Source: JAUIHN01 sp964556075 (GTDB lineage Bacteria > Patescibacteriota > Saccharimonadia > Saccharimonadales > Saccharimonadaceae). From it: a DNA stretch of 6,117 nt. Location of the stretch: contig CAZKUV010000045.1 of the NCBI GenBank assembly GCA_964556075.1, forward strand, positions 1 through 6,117. Direction: 5' to 3'. Position 1 is the stretch's first letter, and each line of letters begins with the position of its first letter. Positions 1-5,275 of the stretch are shown here, piece after piece. The position numbers and the translations under genes were made by a program. The notes under the pieces are model-generated. The model saw only the letters and a program-made list of their open reading frames with translations, had not been told where the DNA came from and made no database searches.

Positions 1-343
1 TACAAATCGCCCCTTCTCCCTCCAACTTTTCTATTACGGTCGCCTGGATAGGAGCTTCAAAATTTTCTAAAATCCGAGCAGCTGCCGTGGTTGGACCGCC
101 AAATGTAAGAAAATTATCCTTAACAGCAAACGGCACCCCTGCTAAAACTCCGACATCCTCTCCATTTTGAATCTTTTTGTCTATCTCGTCGGCACGAGCT
201 AGTGCGCGCTCAGTTGTTAAGCTGATAAATACGTTCTTATCCTGAGCTGCGTTGGCTCGTTGAATCGCAGCTTCTACTTCTTTTCTCGCAGAACTCTCAC
301 CACTTTTAACACGTGAGACGATATTGTTAATTACGCTATTCAT
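1..343 (-). CDS. gatA: Glutamyl-tRNA(Gln) amidotransferase subunit A, N-terminal part (runs off left edge)
   Basis: Reading the minus strand from the ATG at 341-343 gives 114 codons open to the window edge. GatA is the amidase subunit of GatCAB: it releases ammonia from glutamine, which GatB uses to convert Glu-tRNA(Gln) (and often Asp-tRNA(Asn)) to the correct amidated form in the cytoplasm. The visible part has the amidase-signature opening: a helical N-terminus, then GVPFAVKDN at about residues 69-77, where Lys75 matches the catalytic lysine of the Ser-cis-Ser-Lys triad. TTAAARILENF (81-91) and ATVIEKLEGEGAI (97-109) follow as in other GatA proteins. Both catalytic serines and the glycine-rich core lie outside the window. 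The start is one base after the gatC stop (TAAGATG), with no clear Shine-Dalgarno sequence, so translational coupling to gatC is likely. The identification is firm; only the missing part limits it. Confidence 0.95.
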   Translation of the reverse strand, partial: MNSVINNIVSRVKSGESSARKEVEAAIQRANAAQDKNVFISLTTERALARADEIDKKIQNGEDVGVLAGVPFAVKDNFLTFGGPTTAAARILENFEAPIQATVIEKLEGEGAIC

Positions 344-344
344 C

Positions 345-635
345 TTACAGTACTTTCGGAACTTTTATTTGGTCTTTCGTTACAGACGGAGCAAGTGACA
401 GAAGATCACCGCGACTCACCGAATTGTCTGCCACAGCGTCCTCTCGCCAGATATTTGACAGATCCGTTACTTGATACGTCGGTTCAACATTTTCGGTATC
501 GAGTTCATCAAGCTGTTCGACATAACCTAGTATATTCGATATATCCGTTGCCAAGTTTTCTATCTCAGATTCGGTAAGTTGTAAGCTGCTCAATTTAGCC
601 AAGCGTAATACGTCATCACGAGTAATTTGCGTCAT
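345..635 (-). CDS. gatC: Glutamyl-tRNA(Gln) amidotransferase subunit C
   Basis: This 96-residue protein is the small subunit that wraps around and stabilises GatA and GatB in the tRNA-dependent amidotransferase. It shows the GatC pattern: an N-terminal helical part with LAKLSSLQLTESEIENLA (about 12-29) and ILGYVEQLDELDTENVEPT (35-53), then REDAV (64-68) and the terminal IKVPKVL. Ninety to one hundred residues is the usual family length. The frame stays open upstream to an ATG at 758, but I chose the ATG at 633-635. The protein then begins MTQITRDDVLRLAKL as expected, and a promoter -10 box lies inside the would-be extension. The extension would also overlap the end of the ABC permease gene. 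gatA follows after one base, so gatC heads a gatCA(B) operon. No Shine-Dalgarno sequence is visible; the mRNA is probably leaderless. Confidence 0.95.
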   Translation of the reverse strand: MTQITRDDVLRLAKLSSLQLTESEIENLATDISNILGYVEQLDELDTENVEPTYQVTDLSNIWREDAVADNSVSRGDLLSLAPSVTKDQIKVPKVL

Positions 636-641
636 AACGTA

Positions 642-670
642 ATTATATCCTAAAACTGAAAAAGTTTTAA
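642..670 (-). promoter_or_regulatory. Predicted sigma70-type promoter of gatCA, leaderless configuration
   Basis: On the minus strand there is a -35-like TTAAAA (665-670, 4 of 6 matches to TTGACA), a 17-base spacer and a perfect -10 box TATAAT (642-647). Only six bases (TACGTT) separate the -10 box from the gatC ATG, so transcription should begin at or within a base or two of the start codon. Boxes and spacing are seen directly; promoter activity and the leaderless start are inferred. Confidence 0.65.
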
Positions 671-729
671 CGGATGCGGAAATGAAAGGGTAGTAGAATA
701 ACCCACGAGTACGCGTACCACAGAGCTGA

Positions 730-1839
730 TTATTCCCACCGGAACACTTTGAAGGCAATAAGATATACGACGATCATCCACACTCCAATTAATCCAAGCT
801 GTGGAACGATTTCTGTCAGATGCTTGCCCTCAGTTGTTATGAATCGTATACCGTCAATGACCGGCGTTAACGGCAAGAATGAAGAGATTTGCTGAAGCCA
901 CTCAGGCATCAGAAATCGCGGAAAGAAGGTACCTGATAAAAACATCATTGGGAATACTACAATGTTTGCAAGGGGTGCCACTTGGCGTTCATTTTTTGCC
1001 CAACCACCAAGCGCCAGTCCGATTCCTAAAATCATAACTATACTCAGCACCAAGAATACTGACAACTCCAGCCAACTACCAACGACCTTCAGGTTGAATA
1101 CAACTATAGCCACGACAAACATAACCGCGAGAGATATCAAGCCTATTAATGCTTGACTTATCATTGTCGAGAGGAAGTATTGCCATACCTTAAGCGGAGT
1201 TGTCGATAAGCGTCGGAGTATTCCCATCTTCTTTAACTCTGGAAATACATTGATTGGTCCAAATATCCCCATGCCTATAATGGCGAAACCGAGTAAGCCG
1301 GCGAATGTATAGTCAAAGGCAGAGAGACTTTTTTCATTTAATTGCTCTCCAGCGACTCTAAACGGCACAGCAGTATCCACGAATTGACTATTTAAACTTT
1401 GGAATTGCTGATCCAAAATGCTAGTTAATGTTCTCCCCGACTGCTCATTATTCTGAGTATAGACAACCTCTGCTTGACCGCTTGGATGTTTCTCACCTTC
1501 TTTCACCTCACCAAAGTCTTCGGGCAAAATAATCGTAGCATCGAGTTCTGAGCGACTCATTTTTTCTTTCGCGGCATTGAGATCAACAACTTCATCGTTA
1601 ACTTTAAAGACTTCGTTCTCTTTAATTTGTTCAACAAATTCTTTCGCAAAAGAACTCTCTGACTGATTTAGAAGTGCGACATTAAAAGAAATGTCATTAC
1701 TATTTCCACTTAAACTTCCGAATACAAATAGGAATATCAGAGGAAAACCAATGCCGAAGAACAGTGCCAATCGGTCTCTAAAAAAACGCTTCGTATTGAT
1801 TTTCGTAAAAGTTAAAACAGTGTAGAGAGATTTGTTCAT
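730..1839 (-). CDS. ABC-2 type transporter permease
   Basis: This 369-residue integral membrane protein is the permease half of a two-gene ABC exporter. Its order is that of ABC-2 permeases with a large outside domain. A basic cytoplasmic N-terminus precedes one membrane segment (about 24-43). A hydrophilic domain of roughly 130 residues follows (about 45-175, probably extracytoplasmic), then five more membrane segments at about 177-199, 225-248, 257-280, 288-306 and 346-364. The cytoplasmic stretch ELKKMGILRRLSTTPL (201-216) matches the coupling region typical of the family, and LSGTFFPRFLMPEWLQ (301-316) is the usual loop before the last helix. The ATG overlaps the stop of the ATPase gene by one base (TAATG), with a strong Shine-Dalgarno sequence just upstream. 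Relatives export drugs, lipids, peptides or polymers; nothing here fixes the substrate. No clear terminator follows. Confidence 0.88.
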   Translation of the reverse strand: MNKSLYTVLTFTKINTKRFFRDRLALFFGIGFPLIFLFVFGSLSGNSNDISFNVALLNQSESSFAKEFVEQIKENEVFKVNDEVVDLNAAKEKMSRSELDATIILPEDFGEVKEGEKHPSGQAEVVYTQNNEQSGRTLTSILDQQFQSLNSQFVDTAVPFRVAGEQLNEKSLSAFDYTFAGLLGFAIIGMGIFGPINVFPELKKMGILRRLSTTPLKVWQYFLSTMISQALIGLISLAVMFVVAIVVFNLKVVGSWLELSVFLVLSIVMILGIGLALGGWAKNERQVAPLANIVVFPMMFLSGTFFPRFLMPEWLQQISSFLPLTPVIDGIRFITTEGKHLTEIVPQLGLIGVWMIVVYLIAFKVFRWE

Positions 1840-2597
1840 TAAGCCTCCCTTAAATCCTTTCCAGTCAAATCGATGAAGACGTCTTCAAGGCTTGCTTGCT
1901 CGACTACCTGCTTCTTCTTGAATCCTCTTGCCAGTAATTGTTTTATAAGGTTCTTTGGCGTATCGATGGCAACAATTTTACCGTTATCCATAATCGCAAT
2001 GCGATCACAAAGTATCTCAGCTTCATCCATATAATGTGTCGTCATGATAACGGTAATACCGCGGTCGCGCACACTCTCGATAAGCTCCCATAGATTACGG
2101 CGAGCCTGCGGGTCCAATCCAGTCGTCGGTTCGTCTAAGAAGAAGACTTTTGGACTATGCACGAGCGCAGTAGTAATACTAAGTCTCTGTTTTTGGCCAC
2201 CTGAGAGTTCTTCGACATAACTGTTAGCCTTATCGGTAAGCCCGACATCTTCAAGAAACCGCATAGAGTCCACCTTCTCTCCATACGCAGCCGCAAACAT
2301 TTCGATAACTTCAGTAAGTTTCGTCTTATCCTGGAACGCCGGTGATTGAGGCTGAATTCCGATGATTTTCTTTATACCATCAGGATCATCGGTAACGTCT
2401 ATACCGTTAATTCTTACAGTTCCGCTATCAATCGGTCGAAGTGTTTCCATCATCTCCAAAGTAGTTGTCTTCCCTGCTCCATTTGGACCTAATATTCCAA
2501 AAATCTCACCCTTCTTGACCTCAAAGCTAATACCATCAACGGCTTGTTTATCACCGTAGCGTTTCTTAAGATCTTTCACCACTACCATTTTCGTCAT
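1839..2597 (-). CDS. ABC transporter ATP-binding protein
   Basis: This 252-residue cytoplasmic ATPase powers the permease encoded next to it. All nucleotide-binding motifs are present: Walker A GPNGAGKT (37-44), Q-loop glutamine in GIQPQ (about 80-84), signature LSGGQKQR (131-138), Walker B VFFLDEP (151-157) with catalytic Glu156, D-loop GLD (160-162) and switch His188. The C-terminus, with QASLEDVFIDLTGKDLREA, resembles ATPases paired with ABC-2 exporters of the drug or antibiotic export (DrrA/CcmA-like) type. The frame extends upstream to an ATG at 2645, adding 16 residues rich in Lys, Tyr and Phe that are not part of the fold. I chose the ATG at 2595-2597 because the domain begins MTKMVVVKDLKKRYG and a promoter lies inside the extension; the ATG at 2586-2588 is a further option. 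It overlaps the permease gene by one base, so the pair is an operon. Confidence 0.92.
   Translation of the reverse strand: MTKMVVVKDLKKRYGDKQAVDGISFEVKKGEIFGILGPNGAGKTTTLEMMETLRPIDSGTVRINGIDVTDDPDGIKKIIGIQPQSPAFQDKTKLTEVIEMFAAAYGEKVDSMRFLEDVGLTDKANSYVEELSGGQKQRLSITTALVHSPKVFFLDEPTTGLDPQARRNLWELIESVRDRGITVIMTTHYMDEAEILCDRIAIMDNGKIVAIDTPKNLIKQLLARGFKKKQVVEQASLEDVFIDLTGKDLREA
1844..1849 (-). promoter_or_regulatory. Strong ribosome binding site of the ABC permease
   Basis: GGGAGG on the minus strand lies four bases before the permease ATG, inside the last codons of the ATPase gene. It shows that this genome uses Shine-Dalgarno initiation for internal operon genes, in contrast to the apparently leaderless first genes. 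Confidence 0.8.
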
Positions 2598-2603
2598 CTT
2601 TAT

Positions 2604-2633
2604 ATGATACCAAAAGTATTTTAAGTATGTGAA
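2604..2633 (-). promoter_or_regulatory. Predicted promoter of the ABC exporter operon, leaderless configuration
   Basis: The minus strand has TTCACA (2628-2633, 5 of 6 matches to TTGACA), an 18-base spacer and TATCAT (2604-2609, 5 of 6 matches to TATAAT). Six bases separate the -10 box from the chosen ATG at 2597, the same geometry as at gatC. The position also argues against the longer reading frame that begins at 2645. Activity is inferred. Confidence 0.6.
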
Positions 2634-2652
2634 TATTTTAGACATTTTATTC

Positions 2653-2680
2653 TTGACTTATTCAAAGAATGGTCTATAGA
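2653..2680 (+). promoter_or_regulatory. Predicted promoter of the plus-strand hypothetical gene
   Basis: TTGACT (2653-2658, 5 of 6 matches) and TATAGA (2675-2680) are separated by 16 bases. The start site would be near 2687, giving a leader of about 40 bases with a Shine-Dalgarno sequence. The promoter is back to back with the ABC operon promoter; the two -35 boxes are about 20 bases apart. No operator-like dyad is obvious between them. Confidence 0.5.
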
Positions 2681-2716
2681 TAGTACATACCGTTAATTGA
2701 CAGATGCAAAGTGGAT

Positions 2717-2720
2717 GGAG
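2717..2720 (+). promoter_or_regulatory. Ribosome binding site fixing the start of the hypothetical gene
   Basis: GGAG ends six bases before the ATG at 2727 and is followed by a second purine-rich stretch (GAGG). Nearby ATGs at 2704 and 2714 are in other frames, so this site supports 2727 as the start. Confidence 0.65.
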
Positions 2721-2726
2721 TGAGGC

Positions 2727-3317
2727 ATGGAAAACCCTACGTATAGAGTTGGTATAAACCCAGAAGAAATTGATAACTTTAATAGTGAACCAGCAATTGT
2801 CGCAATCCCCCGAAAACGGGACAGCAGATCGGCAGGAGTTGTGTTTGACAGAGTTATCAATCCGGACAGCTCACATGAATTTGATATTATTCCGATTCGG
2901 TACATTGACAAATCGGAGATTGAACGTCTGCCCCACCCGGAGAACACACAAGAGGAACTCGAAAGATTTGGATTTGCTACTCTCGCTAAGCATTTGGCGC
3001 GCAGCAACACTTCTAGAAGAGACAATCTACTGCTACTGAATGGGCTACCAGCTTGCGACGTTCTTGATGATGAAATGCAAATTAAAGAGGAATTTCTTGC
3101 CATCGCACCTCTTCCAGCAAAGTCAGCCCTCAAAGCTGGTAGGTGGGTAGTTGAGAAAGCTGTTGCAGTCCTTCCTCCTGAAAATTATTTTGTCATCCAC
3201 ACACAAGAAAAAGCGGTTCCCCATTATATCAACGCTAGCGGAAAGTTGGTCGGGAGCCAAGGACTTAAAGTCCTTGGCTGGGATGCATTACTACCCTCTA
3301 ATTCGACTACCGAATAG
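2727..3317 (+). CDS. Hypothetical protein, 196 residues, family not recognised
   Basis: I do not recognise this protein. It looks cytoplasmic and soluble: no signal peptide, no membrane segment, one cysteine (Cys110), mixed charged and hydrophobic stretches. The first half alternates short strand-like pieces (EPAIVAIPRK 21-30, AGVVFDRVI 36-44, FDIIPIRYI 52-60) with a helical part (TQEELERFGFATLAKHLARS, 74-93). A hydrophobic LLLLNGLP follows (101-108). The second half has a helix (KSALKAGRWVVEKAVAVLP, 132-150), then a strand-like YFVIHTQ (154-160) and a C-terminal piece KLVGSQGLKVLGWDALLP (173-190). No catalytic motif stands out. It is the only plus-strand gene here, with its own promoter and ribosome binding site, so it is probably a single-gene unit. 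A perfect inverted repeat lies in its last quarter, and its final 11 bases overlap the end of the helicase gene. A 146-codon antisense frame over the same DNA is serine-rich and looks like a shadow. Confidence 0.75.
   Translation: MENPTYRVGINPEEIDNFNSEPAIVAIPRKRDSRSAGVVFDRVINPDSSHEFDIIPIRYIDKSEIERLPHPENTQEELERFGFATLAKHLARSNTSRRDNLLLLNGLPACDVLDDEMQIKEEFLAIAPLPAKSALKAGRWVVEKAVAVLPPENYFVIHTQEKAVPHYINASGKLVGSQGLKVLGWDALLPSNSTTE
3255..3279. repeat. Perfect 12-base inverted repeat inside the hypothetical gene and beyond the helicase stop
   Basis: AGCCAAGGACTT (3255-3266) and its exact complement (3268-3279) flank one central base. As RNA it folds to a 10-pair stem with a five-base loop on either strand. 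On the plus strand it encodes residues 177-184 of the hypothetical protein and ends 35 bases before the stop codon. On the minus strand it begins 27 bases after the helicase stop, where a 3'-end hairpin would be expected. Neither strand has a T-run after it, so it is not a standard intrinsic terminator. Confidence 0.85.
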
Positions 3318-4527
3318 GAACAAAGGTGTGCGCGCGACCCATAGCGCCTGCACGTCCAGTTCGTCCAATTCGGTGTATATAGTCTTCATATGTTTGAGGC
3401 GTATCGAAATTAATAACATGAGTTACGTTAGGAATATCCAAGCCTCGCGCAGCTACATCAGTAGCAACAAGCACTCGAACTCTTTCTTCTTTGAAAGCAC
3501 GTAGGGCGCGCTGTCTTTGTGCCTGATTTTTATTACCGTGTATCGCCACTGACGGAATCCCAAGATTGTCGAGATGATCGCTTAGTCGTTGAACACCGAA
3601 CTTAGTCTCGCCGAACACAAGAACTTTTTCGTATGCTTTATCCTTCAACATACGAACCAACAGTTCAACCTTCTCATTCCGGTCGTTATAGTGAACCACA
3701 TCCTGTTCGACGTGATCACTCGTTTCGTTCGTTCTAACTGAAATCGTAACGGGGTCATTCAAAAATTCCTTGGTAAGCTTGGAAATTTCAGGAGTAATGG
3801 TAGCACTAAAGAACAGTGTTTGACGTTCACGTGGCATTGCGTTAATAATTGCACGCATATCGGGAAGAAATCCCATGTCGAGCATTCGATCTGCCTCGTC
3901 TAATACCAGGGTTGTCATGTTTTTCAGCTGTAGTTCGCGGCGTTGCAGCAAGTCTTTTAATCGACCAGGTGTTCCTATAATAAAATGAGGACGTCGCTTG
4001 AGCTCTCGAATTTGTCTGTCGATATTCATTCCTCCAACAATGAGTGCCGAATACAGGTCGAGTCCTGATGAAAATTCGCGAAACTGCTCGTTGATTTGCT
4101 GTGCAAGTTCACGCGTTGGAGCCATAATAAGTACCGAGGGACGGAGCATAATACCGCTTTGACGTTCGATAGTTGGCAAAAGAAACGCAGCCGTCTTACC
4201 GGTGCCAGTATTTGCTAATCCGATTACATCGCAACCGTTTATGATATGTGGTATCGCCTGGTCTTGAATCGCGCTCGGGACAACATATCCTTTCTGGGAG
4301 ACGTTATATTTCAACTGAGCTCCAAACGGAAAATCCGAAAAAGCATGCTTTGCCTCGTAAGGAGTCTCTTCTTCTTTTTTAACTGCCTTATTTGTAAATT
4401 TTTCTGGATTAATATATTTCTTAGCAGGGCCACGGCTGCCACTACTTTTTCGGACCTTATTAAAGCTCCTTGTTCGGGAACGCCCAGCAGCTTGGCGACT
4501 GCTAGTGCTTTTCTGTTTATATACCAT
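3307..4527 (-). CDS. DEAD-box ATP-dependent RNA helicase
   Basis: This 406-residue protein is an RNA helicase of the RhlE/DeaD/CshA type, which unwinds short RNA duplexes using ATP in ribosome assembly, RNA decay or cold adaptation. Motifs appear in order: a Q-motif region around VPSAIQDQAIP (83-93), motif I ANTGTGKT (105-112), Ia PTRELA (137-142), GG (165-166), TPGRL (186-190), II DEAD (210-213), III SAT (241-243), V ATDVAARGLD (355-364) and VI HRIGRTGR (385-392). The N-terminal 50 residues are rich in Lys, Arg and Ser and probably form a disordered RNA-binding tail. Only 14 residues follow motif VI, so the end of the second RecA-like domain is shorter than usual and there is no C-terminal RNA-binding extension. 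A weak AAAGG lies 11 bases before ATG. The gene follows a structured leader and ends convergently with the hypothetical gene. The exact subfamily is not settled. Confidence 0.93.
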   Translation of the reverse strand: MVYKQKSTSSRQAAGRSRTRSFNKVRKSSGSRGPAKKYINPEKFTNKAVKKEEETPYEAKHAFSDFPFGAQLKYNVSQKGYVVPSAIQDQAIPHIINGCDVIGLANTGTGKTAAFLLPTIERQSGIMLRPSVLIMAPTRELAQQINEQFREFSSGLDLYSALIVGGMNIDRQIRELKRRPHFIIGTPGRLKDLLQRRELQLKNMTTLVLDEADRMLDMGFLPDMRAIINAMPRERQTLFFSATITPEISKLTKEFLNDPVTISVRTNETSDHVEQDVVHYNDRNEKVELLVRMLKDKAYEKVLVFGETKFGVQRLSDHLDNLGIPSVAIHGNKNQAQRQRALRAFKEERVRVLVATDVAARGLDIPNVTHVINFDTPQTYEDYIHRIGRTGRAGAMGRAHTFVPIR

Positions 4528-4646
4528 AAATAAGTAAACCTTTCGTTAAATGGGTATAATCCTTGCCAAGAGAACAGCGAGAGGATATTTCAGTGGCAGT
4601 GAACTTCACTGTCTTCGAAAGAAGCTCGACATTCATCGAGTGCAAT
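4528..4646 (-). promoter_or_regulatory. Structured 5' leader of the DEAD-box helicase gene (three consecutive hairpins)
   Basis: If transcription starts about seven bases after the -10 box, the helicase mRNA has a leader of about 119 bases. Its first part contains three adjacent hairpins. The first pairs CTCGA with TCGAG (4625-4640, six-base loop). The second pairs CTTC with GAAG (4613-4624, four-base loop). The third pairs CAGTG with CACTG (4597-4611, five-base loop, two further closing pairs possible). A second CACTG (4591-4595) could replace the partner in the third hairpin, giving two exclusive folds. Helicase genes of this class often have long leaders used for cold-shock or autoregulation; whether this one acts so is inferred. 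I do not recognise it as a known riboswitch. Confidence 0.45.
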
Positions 4647-4652
4647 AGAAAT

Positions 4653-4681
4653 AGTATAACAAATTGTAGGCAACTTGTCCA
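4653..4681 (-). promoter_or_regulatory. Predicted sigma70-type promoter of the helicase gene
   Basis: The minus strand has TGGACA (4676-4681, 5 of 6 matches), a 17-base spacer and TATACT (4653-4658, 5 of 6 matches). It lies just after the pilin gene stop, and its predicted start is well upstream of the helicase ATG, unlike the other minus-strand promoters here. Confidence 0.6.
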
Positions 4682-4709
4682 CCATGGAATTCTTCAATAA
4701 GAAACAGTA

Positions 4710-5237
4710 CTACCCGCCAACATAGGACACCCAGGCGTTATTAACAAATAATACGTCACGGTCATTGGTATCAATCTGATTGATACCAACGCTTTGACAG
4801 ATAGTACTCGATGCATTCCCCGGCCAACTAGATAAGGTTGTTATTGCCCCTGTAGTAGAACTGTATACGAATACTGTCCCCGATTGGCTGGCGGCTAGTA
4901 TCGCGAATTTATCAGGTCCGTCTGCTGCAACTCGGCAATATAGTACATTATGTGCACCATTCGAAAACCCGTTCCCATACGCTCTTTTGTTCAATCTTAT
5001 GTTTAAGTCGGTAAGTTGAGCCGCCCCTGCTGGATATACATCATTCTCCGCACGATAGAGTTCAAACTGCTTTGCGAGATTTTTGATGTCAGACTGAACA
5101 GATGAGTCATTCGCTCGATTTTGAATCCCCGTATACGTAACTACCGAGATGGCAGCGAGAATTGCGATAACCACAATAACAATTAATAGTTCCACGATCG
5201 TGAAACCATCTCTTGTATGTTTGAGCATTCTTTTCAT
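4710..5237 (-). CDS. Type IV pilin-like protein (prepilin with class III/IVa-type N-terminus)
   Basis: This 175-residue prepilin carries the canonical processing and assembly signal. A short basic leader MKRMLKHTRDG (1-11) is cut by prepilin peptidase after Gly11. Mature Phe1 is residue 12, and the key Glu5 is residue 16 in FTIVELLIV. A hydrophobic helix follows to about residue 35 and packs in the filament core. Residues 37-65 continue as an amphipathic helix (IQNRANDSSVQSDIKNLAKQ) into a YRAENDVYP motif common in pseudopilins and pilins. The C-terminal half is a small beta-rich globular domain with two cysteines (101, 147) that could form the D-region disulfide. The start at 5235-5237 fits the leader length; the ATG at 5226-5228 is an alternative. 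It stands alone, with no pilus assembly genes in view, so whether it is a major pilin, minor pilin or pseudopilin is unknown. In Saccharibacteria such pili take part in twitching and host contact. Confidence 0.9.
   Translation of the reverse strand: MKRMLKHTRDGFTIVELLIVIVVIAILAAISVVTYTGIQNRANDSSVQSDIKNLAKQFELYRAENDVYPAGAAQLTDLNIRLNKRAYGNGFSNGAHNVLYCRVAADGPDKFAILAASQSGTVFVYSSTTGAITTLSSWPGNASSTICQSVGINQIDTNDRDVLFVNNAWVSYVGG
4765..4789. repeat. Perfect 11-base inverted repeat near the 3' end of the pilin gene
   Basis: TTGGTATCAAT (4765-4775) and its exact complement (4779-4789) flank three bases. In the pilin mRNA this gives a stem of ten or eleven pairs with a short loop, covering residues 150-158 and ending 52 bases before the stop codon. 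No T-run follows on the minus strand, so it does not look like a terminator. Confidence 0.85.
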
Positions 5238-5245
5238 CTTGCCTT

Positions 5246-5275
5246 ATAATACCCTCTTCAATGTAAAAAACACAA
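5246..5275 (-). promoter_or_regulatory. Possible promoter of the pilin gene
   Basis: TATTAT (5246-5251, 5 of 6 matches) lies eight bases before the pilin ATG. TTGTGT (5270-5275) lies 18 bases further upstream and matches only 3 of 6 positions; it falls inside the uvrB terminator stem. If real, the mRNA would have almost no leader. AAGG four bases before ATG (5242-5245) could instead act as a weak ribosome binding site on a longer transcript. Confidence 0.35.

Noticed and set aside
636..758. N-terminal extension of gatC to a 137-residue protein starting at 758
   Set aside because: The extra 41 residues are not part of GatC, contain the promoter -10 box in their DNA and would overlap the permease end. 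The ATG at 635 gives the normal length.
2598..2645. N-terminal extension of the ABC ATPase to an ATG at 2645
   Set aside because: The 16 added residues precede the normal start of the ATPase fold, and the best promoter lies within them.
2809..2820. CCCG-AAAA-CGGG hairpin near the start of the hypothetical gene
   Set aside because: It is a four-pair stem in coding sequence, short enough to occur by chance.
2693..3133. 146-codon frame on the minus strand, antisense to the hypothetical gene
   Set aside because: It is serine-rich with shadow-like composition and no ribosome binding site was found. The plus-strand frame is longer and has promoter and ribosome binding site.
3200..3310. A frameshift that would extend the helicase C-terminus into the next minus-strand frame
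   Set aside because: The adjacent frame after the stop gives about 30 codons that do not resemble a helicase end, and it is antisense to the hypothetical gene.
3151..3504. 117-codon plus-strand frame across the end of the hypothetical and helicase genes
   Set aside because: It overlaps two better-supported genes in other frames, and its composition is that of a shadow. The same applies to the plus-strand frames inside gatC, permease, ATPase, helicase and uvrB.
4660..4677. Terminator for the pilin gene (weak stem CAAGTTG/CAATTTG on the minus strand)
   Set aside because: It has only seven AT-rich pairs with a wobble, no proper T-run, and it lies in the spacer of the predicted helicase promoter.
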